From NCBI RefSeq assembly GCF_024752355.1, contig NZ_JANTHZ010000005.1, positions 62,001 through 126,000 of the forward strand: DNA of 64,000 bases. The letters are read 5' to 3'. The notes below the pieces were generated by a model. It did not search any database, was not told the origin of the DNA, and worked only from the letters and a program-made list of their open reading frames with translations. The position numbers and the translations under genes are program-made. Below, one piece after another: positions 42,611-51,458 of this stretch; within the stretch, counting starts at the first letter, position 1, and each line of letters opens with the position of its first letter. The stretch comes from Ancylobacter mangrovi (GTDB taxonomy: Bacteria > Pseudomonadota > Alphaproteobacteria > Rhizobiales > Xanthobacteraceae).

Positions 42611-42813
42611 ATCGCGCCCGCATCGCCGCAGTGAAGATTGCCGACGACCATCAATATTTTCGTGAACTTGCCCGCGAATACTTAATTCAACCAATTCCAA
42701 TCGAGCCTATTGACCGAATTATCGTTTCAATTCCGTCCGGCCAGCGGATATCTGCATAGGTGACTGCCGCGCCCCTGCGCGAGCTCCCTCGTCGCCACTG
42801 CGGAAGAACGTCC

Positions 42814-43752
42814 ATGTCGAGATCCCGCCCCGGTTCGCGCGCCGCCGCCATGCTGCTGGCCGCCCTGCTCGCCTTCACCCTCGCCCCGGCCGCCCGCGCC
42901 GACGACGCCCCGGCCCCCGCGCAGGCCCGCCACGTGGTCGCCATCGGCGGCGCGGTGACGGAGATCCTGTTCGCGCTCGGCCTCGGCGATCGGGTGATCG
43001 CGGTCGACACGTCGAGCACCTACCCGCCCGAGGCGCTGGCGAGCCGCCCCAATGTCGGCTACATCCGCGCGCTTTCGCCGGAAGGCGTGCTCTCCGTCGG
43101 GCCCGATCTCATCATCGCCCAGGAAGATGCCGGCCCGCCGGACGCGGTCGCCGTGCTAAAGGGCGCCGCCATCCCGTTCGAGACCATCCCGCTCGCCCGC
43201 GATCCGGCGGATGTGAGCGCGAACGTCCGGGCCGTCGCCAAGCTGATCGGCGTGCCCGCGCGCGGCGAGGAGCTGGCCGGCGCGGTGGAGCGCGACTTCG
43301 CGGCGCTCGCCGCCATGCGGGCGAAGATCACCTCGCCGCGCAGCGCGACCTTCGTCCTCTCCGCCTCCGGTGCCGCGCCCGTGGTGGGCGGCTCGGGCAC
43401 CAGCGCCGACGCCATGTTCCACCTCGCCGGCGTCGAGAACGCGATGGCCGGCGTGCACGGCTACAAGCCCGCCGTCGACGAGGCGATGCTGGGCGCCGAC
43501 CCCTATCTCATCATCCTGATGAAGGACCGCGGCCACGGCCTCACCGACGCGGCGGTCGCGCAGATGCCGGCCTTCGCCGGCACGCAGGCCATCGCCGCCG
43601 GGCGGCTCCACCGCATGGACGGCGGCTATCTCCTGAATTTCGGCCCGCGCACGCCCGAGGCCGCCCGCGACCTCGCCGCGCTGGTCTATCCCGAGCTCGA
43701 CCTGCCGGCGATGCCGTCCCATCCCTGGACGCGGGGCTCCGACACGCCGTGA
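42814..43752 (+). CDS. hmuT: Heme ABC transporter periplasmic binding protein HmuT
   Basis: The 312-residue binding protein delivers heme to the inner-membrane permease. A Sec signal peptide ends near LAPAARA. The mature protein shows VVAIGGAVTEILFALGLGDR, DTSSTYPPEA, NVGYIRALSPEGVLSVGPDL and FETIPLA, the close pattern of HmuT/ShuT. The conserved axial Tyr region is within VGYIRALSPEG. The ATG at 42814 follows GGAAGAA. It overlaps hmuU by GTGA. The 203-base upstream gap is AT-rich compared with its surroundings, as expected for an iron-regulated promoter, but I could not identify a convincing Irr, RirA or Fur box. Confidence 0.93.
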   Translation: MSRSRPGSRAAAMLLAALLAFTLAPAARADDAPAPAQARHVVAIGGAVTEILFALGLGDRVIAVDTSSTYPPEALASRPNVGYIRALSPEGVLSVGPDLIIAQEDAGPPDAVAVLKGAAIPFETIPLARDPADVSANVRAVAKLIGVPARGEELAGAVERDFAALAAMRAKITSPRSATFVLSASGAAPVVGGSGTSADAMFHLAGVENAMAGVHGYKPAVDEAMLGADPYLIILMKDRGHGLTDAAVAQMPAFAGTQAIAAGRLHRMDGGYLLNFGPRTPEAARDLAALVYPELDLPAMPSHPWTRGSDTP

Positions 43753-44840
43753 GCGAGACCGCCCTGCCTCTCGCGGCCACCCGGGGCGCGCGAGCGTCCC
43801 GCGCCGGGCTCGGCATCGCCCTGTGCGGCGCGCTGCTCGTCCTCGCCTTCCTCGCCTCGCTGGCGGTCGGCCCGGTGACCATCGCCCCGGGACAGGTGGC
43901 GACGATCCTGATCGACGCGCTCGCCGGCAAGCGGGCGAGCGGCGGCGCGGCGCTGCGCGAGGCGGTGATCGTGCTCGACATCCGCCTGCCGCGCACCCTG
44001 CTCGGCCTGCTGGTCGGAAGCGGCATCGCCACCGTCGGGGCGATGATGCAGGGCATCTTCCGCAACCCGCTCGCCGATCCGGCGCTGATCGGCGTCTCGA
44101 ACGGCGCGGCACTGGCCGCCGTGATCTGGATCGTGCTCGGCGCCCATCTCGCCCTCCTGCTGCCGCCCGTGCTCGCCGATGCCGGGCTGCCACTGATGGC
44201 CTTCCTCGGCGCGCTGCTGGCGACGCTGACGCTCTATGCCATCTCCACCCATCAGGGGCGCACCTCGGTGCCGACCATGCTGTTCGCCGGCATCGCCATC
44301 GGCGCGCTGGCGGCGGCCGGCACGGGAGTGATGATCTTCATGGCCTCCGACCAGCAGCTTCGCGACTTCACCTTCTGGTCGTTCGGCAGCCTTGGCGGGG
44401 CGACCTGGCGCAAGGTGCTCGCCGCCCTGCCCTTCATGGCCGCGCTGGCGTTCGCCGCCGCGCGCCTCGGCCGGCCGCTCGACGCGCTGGCGCTGGGCGA
44501 GGCGGAAGCCTTCCATGTCGGCGTCGACGTGCAGCGCACCAAGCGGCTCGCCGTCGCCGGCATCGCGGCCGGCGCCGGCGCGGCGGTGGCGGTGGCGGGA
44601 GTGATCGGCTTCGTCGGGCTGGTGGTGCCGCACCTCATCCGGCTGGTGATGGGCCCCGGCCACCGCACGCTGCTGCCCGCCGCGGCCCTGCTCGGCGGCG
44701 CGCTGCTGCTCGGCGCCGACGTCATCGCCCGCACCGTCGCCAGCCCGGCCGAGCTGCCGCTCGGCGTCGTCACCGCCGCGCTCGGCGCGCCCTTCTTCAT
44801 CGGGCTGCTGCTGAAGCGCCGCGCCGCCCTGTTCGGCTAG
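43749..44840 (+). CDS. hmuU: Heme ABC transporter permease HmuU (FecCD family)
   Basis: The 363-residue FecCD/BtuC-type permease has about ten helices. Family signatures are LDIRLPRTLLGLLVGSGIAT, GAMMQGIFRNPLADPALIGV and GFVGLVVPHLIRLVMGPGH, the last being the coupling helix that contacts HmuV. The start is a GTG overlapping the hmuT stop, giving tight coupling. hmuV follows after 4 bases. Length is usual for HmuU. It imports heme across the inner membrane as a homodimer with two HmuV subunits. Confidence 0.94.
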   Translation: MSETALPLAATRGARASRAGLGIALCGALLVLAFLASLAVGPVTIAPGQVATILIDALAGKRASGGAALREAVIVLDIRLPRTLLGLLVGSGIATVGAMMQGIFRNPLADPALIGVSNGAALAAVIWIVLGAHLALLLPPVLADAGLPLMAFLGALLATLTLYAISTHQGRTSVPTMLFAGIAIGALAAAGTGVMIFMASDQQLRDFTFWSFGSLGGATWRKVLAALPFMAALAFAAARLGRPLDALALGEAEAFHVGVDVQRTKRLAVAGIAAGAGAAVAVAGVIGFVGLVVPHLIRLVMGPGHRTLLPAAALLGGALLLGADVIARTVASPAELPLGVVTAALGAPFFIGLLLKRRAALFG

Positions 44841-44844
44841 CGCC

Positions 44845-45624
44845 ATGTACGCCGCCCTCGACATCGAGATGACCGCCTCGGGACGCACGCTGCTCGCGGG
44901 CGCGAGCGCCGCGATCGCGCCCGGCCGCATCACCGTGCTGATCGGCCCCAACGGCGCGGGCAAGTCCACCCTTCTCAAGGTCACCGCCGGAGAACTACGC
45001 CCGCAGCGCGGCCATGTGCGGCTCGAAGGCTCCGACATCGCGACGCTGCCGCCGGCCCGCCTCGCCCTGCGGCGCGCGGTCGTGCCCCAGCATGCACAGG
45101 TCGCCTTTCCCTTCACCGTCGCCGAAGTGGTCGCCATCGGCACGCCGAGCGGGCGGTTCGACCCCGCGCCGGTCGCCCGCGCGCTGGCCGAGGTCGAACT
45201 CTCCGGCTTCGAGCATCGTGCCTATGAGAAGCTGTCGGGCGGCGAGCGCCAGCGCGTGCAGCTCGCGCGCGCCCTGGTGCAACTCGACCCGGGCCGCCCC
45301 GATTCACACCATGGGGCCGGCTACCTCCTGCTCGACGAGCCCACGGCGAGCCTCGACCTGGCGCAGCAGATCCTCGTCGTGCGGCTGATGCGCAAGCTCG
45401 CCGCGACGCGGGGGATCGGCATTCTCGCCGTGCTGCACGACCTAAACCTCGCCGCCATGGCGGCCGACCAGATCGTGGCGCTGAAGGAGGGGCGCGACGT
45501 CGCCAGCGGCACGCCGCGCGAGATCATCACCGACGATGTGCTGGCCGCGCTCTACGGCGTCGCGGCGCGGGTCGGCTGGGCGCCGGGCACGCCTTTCCTG
45601 CTGCCGCAGTCGCTCGACCGCTGA
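44845..45624 (+). CDS. hmuV: Heme ABC transporter ATPase HmuV
   Basis: The 259-residue ATPase has Walker A VLIGPNGAGKSTLLKV, Q-loop VPQHAQVAFPFTVAEVV, signature KLSGGERQRVQLARALVQL, Walker B YLLLDEPTASLDLAQQ and switch His in VLHDLNLAAM. The VPQHAQVAFPFTV segment is characteristic of HmuV. A short insertion before Walker B (DPGRPDSHHGAG) is also common in HmuV proteins. It ends the hmuTUV operon and converges on the heme oxygenase gene, with 21 bases between the two stop codons. Confidence 0.94.
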   Translation: MYAALDIEMTASGRTLLAGASAAIAPGRITVLIGPNGAGKSTLLKVTAGELRPQRGHVRLEGSDIATLPPARLALRRAVVPQHAQVAFPFTVAEVVAIGTPSGRFDPAPVARALAEVELSGFEHRAYEKLSGGERQRVQLARALVQLDPGRPDSHHGAGYLLLDEPTASLDLAQQILVVRLMRKLAATRGIGILAVLHDLNLAAMAADQIVALKEGRDVASGTPREIITDDVLAALYGVAARVGWAPGTPFLLPQSLDR

Positions 45625-45645
45625 CGAGGAAGGCCGCGCCAGCGG

Positions 45646-46251
45646 TCAGCGGCTGCCTGCGCCTTCCCGGCCCAGTTCGTCACCAATCAGGCCGAGCACA
45701 TGGTCGAAGGCCGCGCAGGCGGCCTGCTCGGCCGCGCGCTCGCTGTCCTCGTCGAGTTCCACCGCGTCGAGCGCGGCGGTGAAGCGGCGCCAGTGCAGCC
45801 CCCGCCCTTCCGGGTGGCCGGCGAGATGGCGCGCCCCGAACGTGTCCGAGAAGCCGATCTTCGCCGCATCCTTGGCGAGGAAGGCGGCGCCCATGTTCGA
45901 GCCCTCGACCACATAGAGCCAGCCCAGCGCCTCGGCCTGCGGCAGGCGCGACCCGAAGGCGGCGTCCGGCGGCGCGAGGCCGAGATCGGCGAGATCCTGC
46001 TCCAGCGCCGCGAGACGCGAGCGCACTGAGAGGTCCGGTAGCAGCGCGTGCATCGCCGGGTCGGCATAGAGCGGCTCGACATGCCGGTGCAGACGGAACT
46101 GGAACCGCAGGAAGCGCGCATAGCTCTCCCGGTCGGCGAAGGGGTTCGCCGCCATCACCGCATGGTCCACCCGCTCATGGGCGGCGCTGGTCGCCGCCCG
46201 CAGCCGCTTCGCACGGGTCTCAGGTCCCGCATCCGTCGCGATCGTCATCAT
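45646..46251 (-). CDS. Biliverdin-producing heme oxygenase
   Basis: The 201-residue all-helical enzyme opens the heme ring to release iron, biliverdin and CO. The proximal ligand is His25 in ATSAAHERVDHAVM. The distal-helix segment GWLYVVEGSNMGAAFLAKDA carries the flexible Gly-rich stretch and fits the HemO/PigA/BphO group. The start could be either of two adjacent ATG codons behind AGGA. It lies 34 bases downstream of the TonB receptor gene and is co-transcribed with it. Heme oxygenases of this type also supply biliverdin to bacteriophytochromes, but the heme-uptake context and absence of a phytochrome gene favour iron release. Confidence 0.92.
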   Translation of the reverse strand: MMTIATDAGPETRAKRLRAATSAAHERVDHAVMAANPFADRESYARFLRFQFRLHRHVEPLYADPAMHALLPDLSVRSRLAALEQDLADLGLAPPDAAFGSRLPQAEALGWLYVVEGSNMGAAFLAKDAAKIGFSDTFGARHLAGHPEGRGLHWRRFTAALDAVELDEDSERAAEQAACAAFDHVLGLIGDELGREGAGSR

Positions 46252-46285
46252 TCGTCCTGCTTCAGGAGTTCCGCCTCGGCGGTCG

Positions 46286-48520
46286 TCACTTGGTGATCAG
46301 CGCCGGCTCGGCCTGCGCGACCTCGCCACCGCCGAAGCGGACCGTCAGCCCCGCCTTCACCGTCAACCCCGCGCTCGGCAGGAAGTTCTGATACTGGGTA
46401 TATTGCTCGTCGAGAAGGTTCTCGACCGAGAACCGCACAAGCGTGTTCTCGTTGGGCTGGTAGCCCGCATAGAGGCTGACGAGGTTGAAGCTGTCGGTCG
46501 CGTCGTAGACCGAGTTGGTCGGCAGGTCGCTCGCGGTCACAGCCGCCACCGCCGTCCAGCGCGCCGCAACCGTGAGCTTGCCCTCCCAGAAGCGGAAGCC
46601 GAGCGTAGTGGTGATCTGGTCGGGCTGCACGGTGGAGAGCGGCTGGCCTTCGTCCGGCCCCGCCGTCACCTCCCCGGTCATCGTCTGGCCGGACAGGCCG
46701 AGGAACCACTTGCCGGCATCGTAGGTGCCCTCGAACTCGAAGCCGCGCAGCCGCGCCTCGTCGACGTTCTGGTACTGGGCGAGCGAGTAGTCGTTATAGG
46801 CGACGCAGTATCCGCGCACTGAATAGATGCAGGCCGGGCTACCATAGGTCACGAGCTCGATATAGTTCTCGACATCGTTCTGGTAGTAGTTCGCCTTGAT
46901 GCGGAGCCGGTCCCCGGTGACGAACAGATTGTCCTGCTTGATGTTGACGCCGACTTCCTTGTTCTTCCCGATCTCGGCCTCGAGATTGGGGTTCGGCACG
47001 AAGCTGAACGGGGTCAGGCCGCCGGAGAAGACCGCCGGATGCGGGCCGGCCACCAGCGCCTCGGTCACGCTCGGCGCGCGGTAGCCTTCGGCATAGGTGC
47101 CGTAGACGGTCAGCCACGCGACCGGCGTGATGCCGAGGGTGAACTTCGGCGACAGCCGGTCGCCGCTGGTGCCGCCATCGGCCGAGCTGAGCGAATAGGC
47201 GTCGTAGCGCAGCGCCGCGATCGCCTCGAGCCAGGTCGAGTAATTCGCCTTCCACTGCACGAAGGCGCCGCCCACGCCGCGCTCGCCCGAGGGGTTGTAG
47301 CCCTCGCCGAAGCCGTAGTCGTCCGTGTTGTCGACGTCGTCATGGAAGTAGTCGCCACCATAGGTAATCGCGTTCTCGACCGCGCCCAGGGCGAAGCGGC
47401 TGGTGTTGTTGGCGTCGAAGCCCACCGTATCGATGACGAAGCTGCGCGGATCGCCGACGTCGCCGGTGATCAGGCTGGAGCTACCCACGACCTTCACCTG
47501 ATCCTCGTCCACGCGGTTCCAGTAGACGGAGGAGCGCCAGTCGAACAGGTTGTCGTCGGGGTTCGAGTAGTTCCAGCTCGCCGTGGCGGTCGTGTTGGTC
47601 ACGTCCGTCGCATATTGCGTGGCGGTCGAGGAGGCAGAGCTGCCGGTGGTGAACTGGCTCTCATAGTTCATCACCTCGAACTTCAGCTCATGGAAGTCCG
47701 CCGGCCGGATGGTGGCCTTGGCAATGCCGGTCCAGGTCTCGTAGCCCGTATAGGCCACCTCGTTCCCGTCGCCGTCCTTGTAGTCGTCCTGGTTGCGGTA
47801 GGTGCCGCCGACGAACAGGTCGACGTTCTGGCCCACCCGCGCCGCGCCGAGCAGCGAGCCGTAGCCCATCGGCCCGTTGCCGGCGAACTCGCCGTCCGCC
47901 TCGACGCCCCAGGTCTCGTTCGGCCGCATGATGTCGTCGGCGTCCTTGGTGCGCATCGTCACCACGCCGCCGATGGCGCCCGAGCCGTAGATGTTCGAGA
48001 CCGGGCCACGCACCACGTCGACGTCGGCGATCAGCCCCGGCTCGACGAAGAAGGTGCCCGCCCCGTCGCCATGGCCGAGCTGGGTGAAGTTCTGCCGCGC
48101 CCCGTCGACGAACACCGCCACGCGGCCGAAATCCTGCAGGCCGCGAATGTTGATCGCGGTCTGCGGCGAGTTGCCGTTCTGGATCGCGGTCACGCCCGGC
48201 ATGCCCTCGAACAGGTCCTGCGTGCGCATGGGCATGAGCATCTCGATCTGCTCGGGGCGCACTACGCTCACGGCGGCGAGCGTGTCGATCCAGCTCTGCT
48301 GCGTGCGCGTGGCGACGACGGTGATCGGGTCGAGCTCGACCATCTGGTCGGTCAGCACCACCTCGGCGGTGGACGCCGGCGTCGCGGCCGGCTGCTGCGC
48401 CAATGCCGGCGCCGTTGCCGTTGCCGCGGCCAGGGCGAGCAGCGAAACGCCCCATCCGGCGCTACGGGCGGAGAGAACCGAAGAGAGCCCGGGCAAACGG
48501 CGGATCACGCGTGTCATCAT
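46286..48520 (-). CDS. TonB-dependent heme/hemoglobin receptor
   Basis: The 744-residue outer-membrane receptor has a signal peptide ending near APALAQQ. A TonB-box-like ELDPITVVATRTQQ (about residues 62-75) precedes the plug (AINIRGLQDFGRVAVFVDGA, VDVVRGPVSNIYGSGAIGGV). A 22-strand barrel follows, and the C-terminus GGGEVAQAEPALITK departs from the usual terminal Phe, as the last strand seems to end at KAGLTVRFGG. VYGTYAEGYRAPSVTEAL matches the FRAP/NPNL region of HmuR/ShuA-type receptors (FVPNPNLEAEIGKNKEVGVN). Heme is the likely ligand given hmuTUV and heme oxygenase. ATG follows GGGGAAG. Its promoter is in the AT-rich region upstream. Confidence 0.92.
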   Translation of the reverse strand: MMTRVIRRLPGLSSVLSARSAGWGVSLLALAAATATAPALAQQPAATPASTAEVVLTDQMVELDPITVVATRTQQSWIDTLAAVSVVRPEQIEMLMPMRTQDLFEGMPGVTAIQNGNSPQTAINIRGLQDFGRVAVFVDGARQNFTQLGHGDGAGTFFVEPGLIADVDVVRGPVSNIYGSGAIGGVVTMRTKDADDIMRPNETWGVEADGEFAGNGPMGYGSLLGAARVGQNVDLFVGGTYRNQDDYKDGDGNEVAYTGYETWTGIAKATIRPADFHELKFEVMNYESQFTTGSSASSTATQYATDVTNTTATASWNYSNPDDNLFDWRSSVYWNRVDEDQVKVVGSSSLITGDVGDPRSFVIDTVGFDANNTSRFALGAVENAITYGGDYFHDDVDNTDDYGFGEGYNPSGERGVGGAFVQWKANYSTWLEAIAALRYDAYSLSSADGGTSGDRLSPKFTLGITPVAWLTVYGTYAEGYRAPSVTEALVAGPHPAVFSGGLTPFSFVPNPNLEAEIGKNKEVGVNIKQDNLFVTGDRLRIKANYYQNDVENYIELVTYGSPACIYSVRGYCVAYNDYSLAQYQNVDEARLRGFEFEGTYDAGKWFLGLSGQTMTGEVTAGPDEGQPLSTVQPDQITTTLGFRFWEGKLTVAARWTAVAAVTASDLPTNSVYDATDSFNLVSLYAGYQPNENTLVRFSVENLLDEQYTQYQNFLPSAGLTVKAGLTVRFGGGEVAQAEPALITK

Positions 48521-48618
48521 CTTCCCCTGACAGAACGAAGCATCGGTCGCGGAACGTCACCGCTCCGCGCCGGAAATCGATCAGGACGAAGAATCCCCCA
48601 ACGTCCCGTACAGGGATT

Positions 48619-48647
48619 TGAGTAGATTTGCTTAATATCCGAGTCAA
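48619..48647 (-). promoter_or_regulatory. Candidate promoter of the TonB receptor in an AT-rich 385-base gap
   Basis: On the minus strand TTGACT and TACTCA are spaced by exactly 17 bases, giving a leader of about 90 bases before the receptor start. The surrounding gap 48521-48905 is strikingly AT-rich (about 48610-48790) against a GC-rich background and contains an imperfect dyad TTTGAATGATTTTAAA upstream of the promoter. An iron-responsive site is expected here, but no consensus Irr, RirA or Fur box was certain. No gene is visible in the gap. Confidence 0.4.
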
Positions 48648-48852
48648 CGGGTATGTTTTTACAGTATAAAAGTTCAAAACTGCGATTATTTGAATGATTT
48701 TAAACCATGAACGACTCGCAATCCCGCAGACGTTTTCGGCAATTTGTGCAATTTATACGAATTAAAAGAAGGAACCCCCTTGCTGTCTCCAGCGCATGCC
48801 GCAACTGACGCTGGCAACGACCATCGCCGGAAGCGACACGCCCACAAACGAA

Positions 48853-48884
48853 GGGCGCCGCCCGCGCACTGGCGGACGGCGCCC
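48853..48884 (-). terminator. Terminator-like hairpin after gadB
   Basis: GGGCGCCG and CGGCGCCC pair perfectly around a 16-base loop, and flanking AA/TT lengthen the stem. It lies 22 bases past the gadB stop. On the minus strand it is followed by TTCGTTTGTG, a moderately T-rich tract, fitting an intrinsic terminator. Confidence 0.6.
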
Positions 48885-48905
48885 CTTCAGCGATCATCGC
48901 TCGGG

Positions 48906-50312
48906 TCAGTTGTGGTTGAAGCCGGCCGCCTCGTCCGGGGTCATGGGCAGCGTCACCGGATGCTGGGCGAAGAACTCCACCGAGCGGCGGATGTCGTCGA
49001 TCAGCAGGCAGGCGAGGTCGTAGCTGACGCCGTGCCGCACGAGGATGCGCTGGATCACCAGGTCCTGCCGGTCGGCCGGCATGGAATAGGCCGGCACCTG
49101 CCAGCCGCGCGAGCGCAGCCGGTCGGCCAAATCGTACAGCGTGTAGCCGCCGATCCCCTGCTCCTCCTTCAGCTTCCAGCACAGCGCCGGAATGCCGTCC
49201 CGGCTGTCGCCGTCGAACAGGATCTCGAACGGGCCGATCTTGCCGATCTCCTTGGCGAGGAACTGCGCCGTCTCGTAGCAGGCGGTGTGGATCTTGCGGT
49301 AGCCCTCGCGGCCGAGCCGCAGGAAGTTGTAGTACTGCGCGATCACCTGCCCGCCCGGGCGCGAGAAGTTGAGCGCGAAGGTCGGCATGTCGCCGCCGAG
49401 ATAGTTCACGTCGAAGATCAGCTCCTTCGGCAGGTCGTCCGCCTCGCGCCACACCACCCAGCCCACGCCGAGCGGGGCGAGGCCGAACTTGTGGCCGGAG
49501 GTGTTGATCGACTTCACCCGCGGCAGCCGGAAGTCCCATTCGAGGGCCGGAACGCAGAACGGAGCGAGGAAGGCCCCGCTCGCGCCGTCGACATGGATCG
49601 GGATGTCGAGCCCGGTCTCGCGCTGCAGCTCGTCCAGCGCATCGCTCACCGCCTTCACCGGCTCGTACTGGCAGGTGAAGGTCACGCCCAGCGTCGGCAC
49701 CACGCCGATCGTGTTCTCGTCGACCCGCTTGAGCACCTCTTCCGGGTTCATGATCAGCCGGTCGCCCTCGAGCGGGATCTCGCGCAGCTCGACGTCGAAA
49801 TAGCGGGCGAACTTGTGCCAGCAGATCTGCACCGGGCCGCAGATCATGTTCGGCTTGTCGGCGGGCAGGCCGGCCGCCTTGCGCTTCGCGCGCCACTGCC
49901 ATTTCAGCGCCAGCCCGCCCAGCATCGCCGCCTCGGACGAGCCGACCGTCGAGCAGCCGAGCGTGCCCTGCGGGTCGGGCGAGTTCCACAGATCGGCCAG
50001 CATGTGGACGCAGCGCGCCTCGATCTCGGCGGTCTGGGGATATTCGTCCTTGTCGATCATGTTCTTGTCGATCGACAGCGACATCAGGTTCTGGATCTCG
50101 TCATCGACCCAGGTCTGGCAGAAGGTGGCGAGGTTCTGGCGCGAGTTGCCGTCCAGCATCAGCTCGTCGCGCACGGCGGCGAAGACATGGCGCGGATCCC
50201 GCTCGGCCTTGGGAAAATGGACCTTGGGAAGCTGCTTCAGGAGGTCGCTCGACGAATAGACGTCGTCGAGGATCTCGTTGCGCAGCTCGCGGCCGGAATG
50301 ATGCGACGTCAA
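48906..50312 (-). CDS. gadB: Glutamate decarboxylase
   Basis: This 468-residue PLP enzyme converts glutamate to GABA, consuming a cytoplasmic proton. The PLP lysine is Lys275 in [30 protein letters not shown] holds the cofactor-stacking and Asp residues; [15 protein letters not shown] binds phosphate and substrate. The C-terminus AAGFNHN keeps the penultimate histidine (His467) that, in E. coli GadB, blocks the active site at neutral pH. The start is TTG with GGAGG 7 bases upstream. No antiporter gadC or GABA transaminase gene is next to it, so its partner for acid resistance, if any, lies elsewhere. Length equals E. coli GadB almost exactly. Confidence 0.95.
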   Translation of the reverse strand: MTSHHSGRELRNEILDDVYSSSDLLKQLPKVHFPKAERDPRHVFAAVRDELMLDGNSRQNLATFCQTWVDDEIQNLMSLSIDKNMIDKDEYPQTAEIEARCVHMLADLWNSPDPQGTLGCSTVGSSEAAMLGGLALKWQWRAKRKAAGLPADKPNMICGPVQICWHKFARYFDVELREIPLEGDRLIMNPEEVLKRVDENTIGVVPTLGVTFTCQYEPVKAVSDALDELQRETGLDIPIHVDGASGAFLAPFCVPALEWDFRLPRVKSINTSGHKFGLAPLGVGWVVWREADDLPKELIFDVNYLGGDMPTFALNFSRPGGQVIAQYYNFLRLGREGYRKIHTACYETAQFLAKEIGKIGPFEILFDGDSRDGIPALCWKLKEEQGIGGYTLYDLADRLRSRGWQVPAYSMPADRQDLVIQRILVRHGVSYDLACLLIDDIRRSVEFFAQHPVTLPMTPDEAAGFNHN

Positions 50313-50555
50313 GGCTAGCCTCCCTCACCAGAGTATGTCGTTTTTCCCGCGGCGCGGAACGTCATCGGCGCGGCACAATGGATGACTGTTCTGGCGCGAC
50401 AATCGCGCCATCCGCCGATTGCGGTCAATGTGAGCCGGATATTGAATCACTCATCTTCCGAACCGTGAGGATAGACATATCGCCCATTCGCCGATACCGC
50501 GAGCGGGTAACGGAGCGACGCTCTGCGCGAACGCCTCTTGAGTGGAAGTCGGACG

Positions 50556-51452
50556 ATGACGGGCATGGAGAGGCTGCGGACCCCGGACAGTGAGGATGGC
50601 CATGGCGGCCCCTCGCCCGGAACGCCCATGGCGACGGCCGGGGCGTGGCCCTTCGTCACGCTGCGCCGCTACCACCTGCCGGGCCGGCGCGTGGTCTGGC
50701 GCGACCGCCAGCACCGCAAGGGGCTGGAGCGCGAGGCCCGCGCGCTGGAGGCGCTGCCGGTCGCCTTCTGGCAGACGCAGATCTACAATTTCTATGTCGG
50801 CCTCATCTTCGCCGTCGGGTCGTTCCTGTTCATGCTCGGCAGCGCGCTGTCGCTGATACCCGGTAACGCGGGGGTCCCGCTCCACATCGTCAACGCCATC
50901 TTCTTTGCCGGCTCGGTCCCCTTCACCACCGCCGCCTACATGCAGCACCTGCAGGCGGCGAATGCGAGCGCCTTCGCGCCCGACCCGGCCGCGCACCTCC
51001 CGCGCGAGCGCCCTTCGCTGATCGGCTGGCATCCGCGCAGCCCGGGCTGGCTCAGCACCTTCACCCAGTTCGTCGGCACGCTGGCGTTCAACGTGAACAC
51101 CTATGACGGGCTTCACGCCCCCGCGCGCTGGTACATGCAGGACCTCGCGCTCTGGCTGCCGGACATGGTCGGCTCGGTGCTGTTCCTGGTCTCGGCCTAT
51201 CTCGCCTTCATCGAGACCAGCCACGGCTACTGGAGCTGGAAGCCGCGCGAGCTCGCCTGGCAGATCGTGTTCGTCAATCTCGCCGGCTGCGTCGCCTTCA
51301 TGGTGGCGGCCGTCCTCGCCTATGTCCCGCGCGGCGCGGAGCCGGCATGGATCGGCGCCGCCTCGAACGCGAACCTGTTCGCCGGCGCGCTGTGCTTCTT
51401 CATCGGCGCCGCGCTGTCGATGCGCGAGAGCCGCCTCGCCGCGCCGGCGTAA
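50556..51452 (+). CDS. Hypothetical multi-pass membrane protein
   Basis: The 298-residue protein has a polar N-terminus of about 75 residues (VVWRDRQHRKGLEREARALE) and six predicted membrane helices, paired around residues 85-105, 115-135, 175-190, 205-222, 240-262 and 270-285. The segment GTLAFNVNTYDGLHA between helices 3 and 4 and the following WYMQDLALWLPDMVGSVLFL look conserved-like, with many aromatic residues. I do not recognise a characterised family. It is divergent from gadB, with 243 bases between, and converges on the threonine aldolase gene with only 6 bases between stops. ATG 50556 is chosen over an in-frame TTG at 50538; both are possible. Confidence 0.75.
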   Translation: MTGMERLRTPDSEDGHGGPSPGTPMATAGAWPFVTLRRYHLPGRRVVWRDRQHRKGLEREARALEALPVAFWQTQIYNFYVGLIFAVGSFLFMLGSALSLIPGNAGVPLHIVNAIFFAGSVPFTTAAYMQHLQAANASAFAPDPAAHLPRERPSLIGWHPRSPGWLSTFTQFVGTLAFNVNTYDGLHAPARWYMQDLALWLPDMVGSVLFLVSAYLAFIETSHGYWSWKPRELAWQIVFVNLAGCVAFMVAAVLAYVPRGAEPAWIGAASNANLFAGALCFFIGAALSMRESRLAAPA

Positions 51453-51458
51453 GGGGCG

